DNA from: Macrolepiota albuminosa
Lineage: Eukaryota; Basidiomycota; Agaricomycetes; Agaricales; Agaricaceae
Assembly: GCA_027475525.1 (NCBI GenBank)
Contig: JAMWFC010000049.1
Location: forward strand, 5,502,947-5,566,946
DNA length: 64,000 nt
Direction: 5' to 3'
How positions within the stretch are numbered: position 1 is the first letter of the stretch; every line of letters starts with the position of its first letter. The position numbers were made by a program, and so were the translations under genes. Below are positions 48,553 through 58,683 of this stretch, piece after piece. The notes beneath the pieces are model-generated. The model saw only the letters and a list, made by a program, of their open reading frames with translations, did not search any database and was not told where the DNA came from.

Positions 48553-50298
48553 GTATCCACTATTGATCTTCTCTGCAGAGTTTTGTAGTGGTTGATCAAA
48601 TGATCCTGGAAGATATGGTGTACATTGTGCAACATCCTGTCTATGAGCCTGCCATTTTGCCTTTTAAAACTGCCCAATACCAGTTGTTTTTGTGAGTCTG
48701 ATTCACTACATTCAAACTTCCCATGCCATAAAGGAATAAGGAGATTGGCAAGGTTAGAATGAGATGCATGATATCACCAGAAAACATGCATGGAACTCCA
48801 AGATATGTTCCTTTTGGAAGACCAGAAAAGATACTTGGTTGGCAGATACCTGTTTCATGATAGTTGAGTTCATATTCCTGTTTAGTAGTAGATGACACAA
48901 CAAGTGCCAGACTTTTGTTGTGCTGATTGACACTTATGTCATGTACAATGTGGGCAGGAATATTATCATGATTGCATCCAGGGGCATTGTAATTGTTGGG
49001 TTTTGATAGAAGAAGAAAATAGTAAGAGGATCTAGGTTTTCTCTGTCCAACAAGTCCACACCACAAGCAACAGCCAATCTTTCCAGAATGTCCAACAAGT
49101 CCATTCAGATAAGCCATTCCAGGTCCATCTGCAGTTGCAAGAATGATATACAGCCTTGATTTGTAGAGGGTCTTTGTGTTGGCATATCATATTGAAAGAC
49201 CACCATGGTGATTGATAGCAGCAACAAAATGAAGTCCAACATAAAGATATGACTGTGCATCCTTGATTTTGTTGGAACCAGGCAAAATACCACTAGGAAA
49301 AACGAATTTTTTCCAGTATCTCAAACCAGGTACAAGGTTGACAAACATCCAAATATAGACCCAGCAGTCAGAAGCCTTGTTACAATAGATCTGGCAACCA
49401 TTGAAGGATAGTATGAGCAGTATATTGTGCTCTGTGATATCTCCATTTGCCACAGCATGAAGAATATCAGATCCATAGGCAATATCATCAAAGACATCAA
49501 TATTGTTGCTGAGGTCAAGTTGATCCAATAGTTTATGTAGTCGCAGAAAGAAATACTCGCAAATGGGATTGGAATAGTGTCAAATGTTCGACATGGTTTG
49601 CCTTCTACATCATAGCATGGTTCATTGCAATGAAGACATGTATTACAGTTTGACAAAGGGCCTGTATAGGCCATGCAGCTATTTGGGCACATTTCCTTGA
49701 CAATTGGTTGCATGCCTGTAATATCTGCAATGAGTCTTTTGATTTGATTGTAGGAAAGTATATTGTCCTCAGAATGTGCAATCTTGATAATGCATTGTAT
49801 GATTCGATGGTCTGTGAAGCCAGGAAGAGATGGATTGATAGAAGTGTATCATGATCATGATTGTCATCAAATTCAAAGGATTTACAAGGAGGGTTGAGCA
49901 ATGATTCAATGTCAGCTGTAGTGAAGTCTCCATTCTTGAGAGTTGCATTCTGGAGAGATTGAATATACTGTTGTGTTACTCAAATAGTAGTCAAGTCACT
50001 TAAAGGAGCCAGATTATTTTCAGGATTGTCTATCTCCTCAGAGTTGACCTCAGCATCACAACTAGTATGTACTTCTGCCAAATCGCTTCCAGGGTCAGGT
50101 GTAGGAGATCGAGGAGGGAGAGGTGGTGGTGAATGAGAGTGTGACCCGGACTGCGACTGAGACAGAGATATTATTCCAGCCCCAGAGAGAGGTTGTGACA
50201 AAGAACCAGAACAAAGTAGAGACTGAGAACGAGAACCAAAAAACCAGAAGGAAATTGAGAATCAGAACGGAAATTTGATTCATATTCCATGTCATCAT
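48553..50298 (-). pseudogene. CACTA/Tnp2 transposase, N-terminal and central part (right of the Copia)
   Basis: Minus-strand blocks in order: Ser/Pro-rich head (50201-49980), CKSFEFDDNHDHDTLLSIHL (~49880), MCPNSCMAYTGP..CNTCLHCNEPCYD (49690-49600, zinc-like), a DDE-type core with CWVYIWMFVNLVPGLRY..SGILPGSNKIKD (~49340-49260), and MAYLNGLVGHSGKIGCCLWC (~49117-49058). These are hallmarks of Agaricomycete Tnp2-type CACTA transposases, which cut and paste at CACTA ends. Several frameshifts; CpG-poor. The gene was split by the Copia: near 48553 one frame reads NSAEKINSGY and resumes at 42412 with KAW, restoring the family's SGYKAW motif. A possible CACTA terminus, TAGTG at ~50433, is uncertain. 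Confidence 0.8.
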
Positions 50299-50746
50299 TA
50301 TCTCTTCCCTTGAATTTTAAAGAGACCGTCAGTTGTCAAATAAAATAATATATTCTCTATCACCTCTTCTACAGATACTTGTTGGTTTAACATCGGTTCC
50401 TCTTCTTCGAGTTCTGTGTCATGCATAGTGGTGCTCCTGTTCTGCTAGGATGTGTTTAGTGACCGGGAATTTTCAAGTCTTGAGGTGATTGTAGTATGTC
50501 GCCTTTGAAGCTTCCTTTCTATGTTTGCAGTAATGGGGGCATTCACAGAACCAGCGACGATTTTCATTGCGGAGCGCGAGCCATGAAAGAACGGTGCGGC
50601 AAAGAAAACTCAGGCAAAAAAGATAGACGCAGAAGATGTCAACGAAATTCAATTCAGAAGTACATGCGTCATTCTTGACGACGAGGACTAGTCGACTATC
50701 AACTAGTGACTACTTCTTGTCGCTGTCAAGGTTCAAAGACCGGTTT
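50299..50746. other. Transition from CpG-poor element to CpG-containing host-like DNA
   Basis: CpG reappears at about 50390. The probable right end of the CACTA element is near 50433. A 60-residue basic ORF at 50496-50678 lies just before the inverted repeat and could be a remnant of a second F-box-like gene end; I could not show this. Confidence 0.35.
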
Positions 50747-50905
50747 GACGTGAGCCAGCCGGATTAGGCTAGAGTCACGGCACACTGATTGAGTCTCGCA
50801 GTGTGAACTGTTTTAAGTCCTCGAATAGCGAGAAGCTACCTAACTACAACAAAAGTTCTGGTATATAAAGCATAGCTAAGCGGTTGTTAAGGAGAAAAAT
50901 GTGCT
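50747..50905 (+). repeat. Right copy of the ~150-bp inverted repeat (partner at 16970-17116)
   Basis: Begins TGACGTGAGCCAGCCGGATT, as does the minus strand right after the F-box stop, and ends TAGCTAAGCGGTTGTTAAGG. Orientation is opposite to the left copy. Confidence 0.8.
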
Positions 50906-52121
50906 TCATAGGAAAGATCACACCTGATAGTAGACCATCTGCTTTTCTCGATCGTCCTTCTTCAACAAGGGGCCGCCGTAAAGAATTCGACGATATTTGA
51001 ATTCTGTACCATGCCATGCCATGAGATTCAGCGTGTTTCCCGGGAAATAAGATAACAAGGCGTACGTCCGAATCAAACCTGGAGCGTGGTCATGTCAGGC
51101 AGGACTGTAAATAAAATCGACTCGTCAGACTGACTGATCTCCAGTTCCATCAAAACAAAGCACCAAAGTACGCGCTGAGTGCGTTGGAGGTATAGATGAT
51201 GCTATCACGGATTTTCCATATTTCGATCCTTGATGGACAATCAGTAGGAGTGGGAGCGCCAGTCATCGAAGGAAAAGAGGCTTGCAACTCAAGGTTCACG
51301 GGTAATAAAGGAGACATATTTCGAGGACAGGGACTATGCCTCTTTTATAGAAGCAGAAGAATGGTTAGGATCAAGCTTCATGTATAATTGATGACATGCC
51401 AAGCTGTTTTCGTCGTCAGCCAAAAATTCCTTTTTGGGCTAAATAGTACGGAGAGTACGGATGTTACCTGAGTTATTTTAGTGTGGGCTAGGGCGAAGCG
51501 CGTAAGTGTGACTCGAGCTTGAGCTTGAAACTTGCAGCTAAAGAACTGAAAAAGTAACTGGGACCCAAACTCCTGAGATATTAGATCAAGCTACCGCATG
51601 GGCTGCGTGCTCAAAGATGACAGGATCTTTTTTGTTTCATCCCAAGTCTAGGTTTCTAACTCACGGATTCCGAAGCTGTTTACTATTATCAAAAGATGTG
51701 CTAGTCAGAAAATTGCGTTTGTATCCGACATTACTCATTGAGCCGGCCCGGCTTTGTGGGAGCCCCTTGGGGATAATGAATATGACTGCGAAGCGTACAT
51801 TGCTATTGCTGGGAACCATCAAGGATCGTGATCCGCGAGGAATACCTGTCGAAGGAAACAATGTCTTACTTTCGAAGACGAACCGTGATATATTCTCGTC
51901 ATTGTTACATATGCTTGCCCTTTTGTGAACCCCTCAGAAGTTATAAACCTCTCATGGACCACATATCTAATCGTTAATTAGTTTCGCGTGACATAATAAT
52001 AACATATGGGTATGAGTGTCACGTAGTCACGGAAGCGCTACATTCGATCTCGCTTTGATTGGACTTGTTTGTCTTGATATCCATTGTTCTGGCCCGATTG
52101 ACAGCAGCCCAACGAGAGTCC
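50906..52121. other. Interval without a recognised gene
   Basis: ORFs of 60-103 residues (51196-51387, 51617-51928) have no motif I recognise. The words TTGTGAACCCCTCAGAAGTT at ~51923 recur with changes at ~57170, so a repeat end may lie here. Confidence 0.35.
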
Positions 52122-52759
52122 CCGCTCTCCTACAGGGCTGTCCCTGCTCTCCTACAGGGCCGTCCCCGCTCTCCCACATGGCCATCCCCGCTCTCCGACA
52201 TGGCCATCCCCTCTCTCCCACATGGCCATCCCCGCTCTCCGACATGGCCATCCCCGCTCTCCAACATGGCCATCCCCGCTCTCCGACATGGCCGTCCCCG
52301 CTCTCCCACATGGCCATCCCCGCTCTCCGACATGGCCGTCCCCGCTCTCCGACATGGCCGTCCCCGCTCTCCAACATGGCCATCCCCGCTCTCCAACATG
52401 GCCGTCCCCGCTCTCCAACATGGCCATCCCCGCTCTCCAACATGGCTGTCCCCGCTCTCCCACATGGCCGTCCCCGCTCTCCAACATGGCCATCCATGCT
52501 CTCCCACATGGCCATCCATGCTCTCCCACATGGCCATCCATGCTCTCCCACATGGCCATCCATGCTCTCCAACATGGCTGTCCCCGCTCTCCCACATGGC
52601 CATCCCCGCTCTCCAACATGGCTGTCCCCGCTCTCCCACATGGCCGTCCCCGCTCTCCAACATGGCCATCCATGCTCTCCCACATGGCCATCCATGCTCT
52701 CCCACATGGCCATCCATGCTCTCCCACAGCGCCGTCCATGCTCTCCTACAGCGCCGTCC
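52122..52759. repeat. 22-bp minisatellite, 29 units
   Basis: Unit CCGCTCTCC(G/A/C)ACATGGCC(A/G)TCC, 22 bases; 638 bases make exactly 29 units. Variation is concentrated at a few positions (C/G/A before ACATGG; CCATCC or CCGTCC; CCGCTC or ATGCTC), with edge units carrying TACAGGG or ACAGCG. Because 22 is not a multiple of three and the unit has no stop in any frame, long ORFs appear in all six frames; these are not called as genes. Confidence 0.97.
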
Positions 52760-54049
52760 ACTGTCCCACGGTCTTCGGGATGTACAGGACGATGACGGCT
52801 GTGAATGTGCATCGTCCATCCTCGTCGACTGAATTCACTAGCACAGTAAGCCTGCAACTGCCCTATCATAGTACATCATCGCGAGTCGAGTTTTCATGTC
52901 GACAAAGTTTATTGAGCCGACAATGGTGCTTCTAGGTGCTGGAATCATGGAAAGAAGCGCCGGACTATTTTGCCATGATGGATCACGGCCATGCGACGAC
53001 TATCCCCGTCTGCCCACACTTAGTGCCGCGGAGCAGAGCAGCACAGGCGCAACATCAGGGCCATGCAAGCCGGATGCTAAACTCCATAGGACTGCGACCT
53101 TGCTCGCAGCGCAGAATGCTGCTGCTCTTGGAGACGAGGCACGACGAGGCACGGGAGAGAATGGTCAGGCAGAGGAGATGCAGCAACGTGAGAAGAAGAT
53201 TTAAAAGAGGAAGCAGCAGATGGGGTTTGGCTAGTAATCCTGGTACGACGATGACTCTGTCGTATACTCACCCTGCGGCGCCGTCGCCCTACAGGCTTCC
53301 GCTCCACAATCCGCCGACGATGTAGATGGAGACACAACCCAGCCGAATCGTTGCCGAGTTGGATCTACTGAAAACCCGTCTCGACCGCCTGCCCGGGGCT
53401 ACGTGATTTTAGTCAAGGATCTTCTAGCTCATCCTTGGCAGCGGCTCATCTCTTAATATCACCATCACCTTGTTGGGCGTATCTCAAAATACGACGCCGC
53501 ACCACCACCAGCACAGGGATACCGGACCGCCGTTGACATCGGTTTCACACTTTGCCTGTCCTTAATCCTTCGCTGTCCTTGCTTTTTCAGAGCAAGTATC
53601 AACCCATGCCAATCTCGTCAATCTTGGCAGTAGCCACAAACAGTGACCGACCTACCCCTCTCGTTTAGGATGCCTCTCTCGATTCGTGACCGCGACGTGT
53701 ACAATGGAGTGAAAGTTGTAGGATTTGATTTAGATATGGATCCAGTTTGCATAACGAAACGAGAGTTTCAAAGAACCGTTCATATTTTCCATATCAAAAG
53801 TTTGACAAGCAAAACAATATAGGTTTCTCTGTCTTACTCAAACCTAGGGAATTAGCGAGGCTCAACCTTACATAGCCGCAATCATGGATGACATACCTGG
53901 CCGCTCAGATATTCTTCAGACTTCTCCACCTACGAACCGGTGCGTCGCCACTCGTGATTATATACAAAATCTACGGGATGCTATCGACGTATGTTATAGC
54001 CCTGGCAAGCACAGCCTTCCCGTTTAAAATTCAGCGTTGACAATCATTT
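52760..54049. other. Interval with no confident gene; possible 5' part of the PKS remnant
   Basis: Overlapping ORFs at 52896-53325 are unrecognised. At ~53884-53990 a short reading MDDIPGRSDILQTSPPTNRC precedes a GTATGT donor and may be a decayed upstream exon, but I cannot tie it to a known domain. Confidence 0.3.
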
Positions 54050-55642
54050 TAGGTACCTTGAAAGCTTTTCTGGGCGGATGAGTATCGTATGCGATGCAAC
54101 TAAGCGGCCTGTCAATCGTCGCGGATACTGCTTGCTCCTCTTCAAATGTCGTCAGGGAGCATGAGCCCTGCGATTCCACCTTGGTCGGAGGCATCGAGAT
54201 CATCACTAGTCCTGATGTAAGTTATTTTCACCACCTGGTATCGCGGGCAGTGCTGACGTCAAAATCGTTGTAGATGTTTTTGGGGCTTGAATATAAATCG
54301 TTTGACGCAACAGCCGATGGCTATTTGCGCGGAGAGGGGTGTGGAGTCTTTGTATTGAAACGTCTGTCTGATGCTTTCGCCGAAAATGATCATATACTTG
54401 GTGTCATTCGTGGTATCGAAGTCAATCAGAGCGGACTTCACTCAATCACACATCCACATGCACCTACCCAGACAGCTCTTTTCCGACGTGTCGTGGAGAA
54501 CTTCATCGAGTCAGCGTAATTGAGGCTCACGGCACAGGCTCTCAAGCAGGTGATCCCAACGAAGTAGAAAGCGTCAGAAACATATTTTCGGGTCAACGAA
54601 CTGTCAATAACCCCCGTCGATATCACTTCGATCAAGGCAAACATTGGCCACCTTGGGGCGGCTTCAGGATTTGCGGGCCTCGCGAAGATCCTTCTCGTAC
54701 TCGAACACCAGATGATTCCTCGTCAACTCTCTCCTCACACGCTCAATTCGCAGAGAGTATCCCTCGAAACCGACCATACAATAAATAATTGATTCCGTGT
54801 CCACCTATCGGCCGGCATACTGGTCCGGGCGGCTCAATGAGGGTTGCCATGCTCAACAATTTCGGAGCCGCAGGGTCTGATTCAGCGTTGCTAGTCGAAG
54901 AACATCTCAAGTCAGTCGTCATCTCTGATTCTCAAGGAAGGCACCTAGTTTTTTGTGTTCTCGGCAAAGGATGACTCGGCACTTGAAAATACTCGCTTGA
55001 AATATCTGGACTTAAGCAACCTGTTTTGCGGATATCGCTTACACAATGACAGCACGCCGACAGATTTACGTGCATCGACTAGCTGTTTCTGCAAGCAATA
55101 AAGAGGATGTCGTCATCAAACTACGCCGAGCGAAAAACACTCAGATCGCATTTGTTTTTTTTCTGGTCAAGGTGGTCAGTATCTTGGGATGAGGGCTTCA
55201 TTCTATCAGAAATCATCCCATCTTTTTCAACCTCATGTCGATGAATTAACGTCATCCTATCCTCAGGAAAACAGGTTTTACTGGAGTCCTCAATATTCTC
55301 ACAGCCGATTCGTCAGCGAGTGGTCTTTCAGACCTAGAAGAGTTCGAAGCCCATGAAGCTTCTATATTCATTCTTCAGTACGCTCTCGCGAAGCTTTGGA
55401 TGTCCTGGGGAATTTCACCAGCGGTAGTTGTAGGGCACAGGTCAGTGACTTGTTTGCGCTTAGTGAATTGCAAAAATGAACATATCCCAGCCGAGGAGAA
55501 TATGCTGCATTTTGTTATTTCTGTGGAGGACGCCTTACGCATCGTCGCCTATTGTGTTCGTCTGATGGTGAAAAGATGCGCTATGACAGCGGAGGGCGAT
55601 GTCGATGAAATTCCGATCACGCGTTTGCGAAAAAAAGACTGA
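54050..55642 (+). pseudogene. Iterative type I polyketide synthase remnant (KS and start of AT)
   Basis: KS motifs appear in order: DTACSSS (active-site Cys, ~54110-54130), VGGIEIITSPD, then a 57-base GTAAGT..GTAG intron (54217-54273), [53 protein letters not shown] (~54525-54570) and [12 protein letters not shown] (~54635), closing with LLNNFGAAG-like MLNNFGAAGSDSALLVEE. The AT domain begins with FSGQGGQYLGM (~55155-55190), and MSWGISPAVVVGHR (GHS region, ~55400) leads to VEDALRIVAYCVRLMVKRC. The segments sit in different frames and lie 1-3 bases out of register, the GHSxG serine motif is disturbed, and nothing follows the AT. KS condenses malonyl units and AT loads them. Introns elsewhere are intact, so this is a genomic relic rather than a processed copy. 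Confidence 0.8.
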
Positions 55643-55734
55643 AACAAATCTTTGCATGCTCGTTTCCCTTTACCGTCACTGCTATCTTCGAGGGTGAACC
55701 CTTCGTCAAAGGTGCTCCCCAGAATGCCTTTTGA

Positions 55735-56105
55735 CCTCGCTGAGGGTCACAAGTCCTTCATCGGCGGCGATGATCTCAAGTCTGGCCAGCCAAGCTCAAG
55801 TCTGTCCTCACCGAGTTCCTCGTCATTGCAGGTATCAAGCCGCTATCCATTGTGTCGTACAACCATCTTGGCGACAACGACGGACACAACTTGTCCTCTG
55901 AGTGCCAATTTCGTTCAACAAAAGAGATTTCCAAGTCCCCTGTGGTTGACGAGATTGTCGATGCCAACCGATTCCTGCCGCGAGTGAGAAGGGTAAGTAC
56001 GAGCATCTGGACCACGTCGTCAGCTTCGCAATTGACGGAGACCGCGAAGATACTGGACTGTTCTTTGGAACGTGTATTTGAAGTTCTAATTCTAGTCGCG
56101 CGTAC
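55735..56105 (+). pseudogene. INO1: Fragment of inositol-3-phosphate synthase (INO1-type)
   Basis: [14 protein letters not shown], then after a frameshift [20 protein letters not shown] and [15 protein letters not shown], followed by [18 protein letters not shown]. These are the consecutive core motifs of myo-inositol-1-phosphate synthase (family: GDDFKSGQ..SYNHLGNNDG..FRSKEISKS). The enzyme turns glucose-6-phosphate into inositol-phosphate with NAD in the cytosol. Only ~100 of ~500 residues are present, and the C-terminal continuation ([16 protein letters not shown]) is weak. It lies directly after the PKS remnant on the same strand. Confidence 0.75.
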
Positions 56106-57180
56106 GTAACAACACCTAGTACTGGACATGCCAATATCAAGAAAAAAGTATCCCCAACCTACATAATATTCGCCAGCACACGGATCGAACGGAGACACTG
56201 GGCGCGCGCATGGTACAGTGTCTGTCGTGAGAGGACTGTTGCGGTGTGGGGTGCGAGAACCAGAGGAAGCGAAATGAGGCGAGGATGGATCACCATCAAA
56301 GAGAAAGTCTCCTTTTCATGGTATACAGATTTCCCGTTGCCCGGCCTGAACGAGCTCATTATTAGGTTCGTCGTGTCCCTAGTCATGAGTAGGTGACAAC
56401 ACCAAAGGTTTCGAGGAGACCGCCACACCAAAACTATAATCGAAGCAACCGACCTAGTTTCCGGATCGAACGGGGGCCGCTGTGTGCTGTATTGTTTGCA
56501 AGTGCTTGTGTGAGCGCATCGCATCGGTCAAGCAACGACTGGTGTGATGAGATATAGAGAAATAATTGAGAAGTCTGTGATGTAGGACGAGAATGGCGTC
56601 GTTGCTTCATGGATATTTTTTCTCTCTTTGTGGATTCAGATCGTATGACTTGCAACGTCGGAATGACCGTGTGATACTACTGTTTTTTGAAGGGAATAGC
56701 GGGATATGCTTGAGCCTACCTACCTAAGTGGCGAACTGCCTGCGGATAAAAAAAGACGAAGGTATGAAGCTTAAAACTTTTGGTATTCATGTGACTGGGG
56801 TCGAACAGGACAAGGAGCCTTTCGGGAGCAAATGGATTGGGTAGTGTGGTAGAATCCCATTGGTACTGAGTGCTAACGCGCTGACGCTAAAGAAGACCAA
56901 GTTAAGCTAAGAGATAAATAACTCGTGGAAAGCTAGAGATCATTTACCTCTAGCAGATGTGGAGTTGTCGAAGCAACGCGACGCTCTAACCAGATTTGTC
57001 TAATAACAGATAAAAGCCAAAGAATGGCAAAAGTCGTCTCAAGAGACCATCATTAGTGCCTAAGGTGACAATCCGACCCCCGTGCAAATGAGCAAATCTT
57101 CGGCAACGGTGGCGAGAATTAGTACGGTGATGAGGACCATTGAAGTACGGATAAATCTATTTGTGAACCCCCCGGAAGTT
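56106..57180. other. Gene-free interval
   Basis: Only short shadow ORFs. No RNA gene or repeat recognised. Confidence 0.4.
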
Positions 57181-57742
57181 ATGAACCCCACCATTTTAAT
57201 TAACAACGAGCTACGATTCTTTTCGGATTTTATTCAGCATTTATAAATCTCCAAAAAAAAAAATAAACAAAAATCAGTATATCAGTAGCCCTTGAATTTT
57301 TCCTGATTTTCTGTTGATTTTCCTGGAATTCTTTGAGCATTTTCACTAACATCTCCTGAAAAACACACCAATTGAATTTTTCTTGAAAATTTCAGACTTA
57401 TTTAAGCATTTGTAAATCTCAAAAGAAAATCTAAATCAGTGTATCATTAGTCCCTGAATTTTTTCCTGATTTTTAGTGATTTTCTTGGAATTTTTTAATA
57501 CTCAAATGAGCCAACTCTTATGTTGTTATCCCAAAAGGAAGGTTCTTGGTCAGCCTTGGTCAGCCTTACTAATCAGATAGTTCCCATGAAACGGTTGTCC
57601 CATTCTATATAGACGAGCTACGATTCATGCCTTTGGCATGAATTTCATAGCTCGTTGGGGGCTTCGCCCCCAAACACCCCCCAACTAAGCCTCCACCCTA
57701 ACCTCACTTCGTTCGGTTAGGGCTCCAAGTATGTATAGAGAA

Positions 57743-57805
57743 CTCAGTGCTCATTCCCAGCCTCAACCGAACGAAGTGAGGTTGAGGCTGGGAATGAGCA
57801 TTGAG
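57743..57805. repeat. Long hairpin: 26-nt arms, 11-nt loop
   Basis: Arms 57743-57768 and 57780-57805 (core TGCTCATTCCCAGCCTCAAC and its complement) pair at 25 of 26 positions. Confidence 0.9.
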
Positions 57806-58124
57806 TTACAATTTTCCCTCATTTTCTGGTGATTTTCCTGGAATTATTTGAGCATTTTCCACTAACATCTCCTGAAAAACAGAGCAATGAATTTTTCTTG
57901 AATCTTTCAGATTTCTTTAAGCATTTATAAACCTCAAAAAATTCACAATCAGTGTATCAGTAGCCTCTGAATTTTTCCTGATTTTTTGGTGATTTTTCTT
58001 CAAATTTCTAAGCATTTTATACATACATCTACCAAAAAACAAACGAAAAAGGCAAATCTTTGTCAGCCTTAGTCAGAACTGACTAATCAGATCATTTCCC
58101 AGGTGTTGTCGCATATACTATAGA

Positions 58125-58233
58125 CGAGCTACGATTCGTGCCTTCGGCACGAATTTCGTAGCTCGTTGGGGGCTTCGCCCCCAAACCCCCCCCAACTAAG
58201 CCTCCACCCTAACCTCACTTCGTTCGGTTAGGG
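58125..58233. repeat. Cluster of three hairpins
   Basis: Hairpin 1, 58125-58165 (CGAGCTACGA..TTCGTGCC/TTC/GGCACGAA..TCGTAGCTCG); hairpin 2, 58166-58184 (TTGGGGGC/TTC/GCCCCCAA); hairpin 3, 58207-58233 (CCCTAACC..GGTTAGGG). Related modules are at ~57609-57735 and, decayed, at ~33660-33780. Confidence 0.85.
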
Positions 58234-58683
58234 CTCCAAGTATGTATAAGTAACTTAGCCTCCACCCCAACCTCACTTCGTTCGGTTAGGGCTCCAAGTA
58301 TGTATATAAGTAACTCAGCCTTCACCCCAACCTCACTTCGTTCGGTTAGGGGTTCCAAATATGTATATTCATAACTCAACTTCTATCATGACTTACTTTT
58401 ATTATGTCTTACTGGTTCAAGCATATGTTGTTAAAGAATAGAAAGTTTACGTTTATCAAGAAATGATGTTACAATTTCAAGTTATATATATTCTATTAGT
58501 ACAGTATCAACAAATATCAAGTTAGATGCTAAAATATAAAAGTTAGTAATAAGTAAGTAATTAACAATCACACTCACATTTGTAAACCCAAGAAATAATG
58601 CTACAATTCCAAGTTATATATACAGTATCAAGTTAGATGCTAAAATATAAAGTTAGTAATAAGTAGTTAATCAACAATCACAC

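Larger units (their letters stand above)
57181..58683. repeat. AT-rich repeat block and hairpin modules at the Helitron B tail
   Basis: Units built on GAATTTTTCCTGATTTT..GATTTTCCTGGAATT..GAGCATTTTC..CTAACATCTCCTGAAAAAC recur at ~57286, ~57460, ~57815 and ~57960. Two hairpin modules (57600-57806 and 58120-58375) are embedded. The second module continues into three ~59-bp units (CCTCCACCC.AACCTCACTTCG..). Located downstream of the minus-strand helicase gene, so this is probably the element's 3' region. Confidence 0.7.

Noticed and set aside
41547..50433. CACTA terminal inverted repeats
   Set aside because: CACTACATAG at the left and TAGTG at the right are only loosely alike and lack matching 3-bp target duplications.
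52027..52935. Six overlapping ORFs of 195-280 residues, rich in repeated Pro/Ser or Trp/Gly motifs
   Set aside because: They are the 22-bp minisatellite read in every frame; no start context, domain or splice structure supports a protein.
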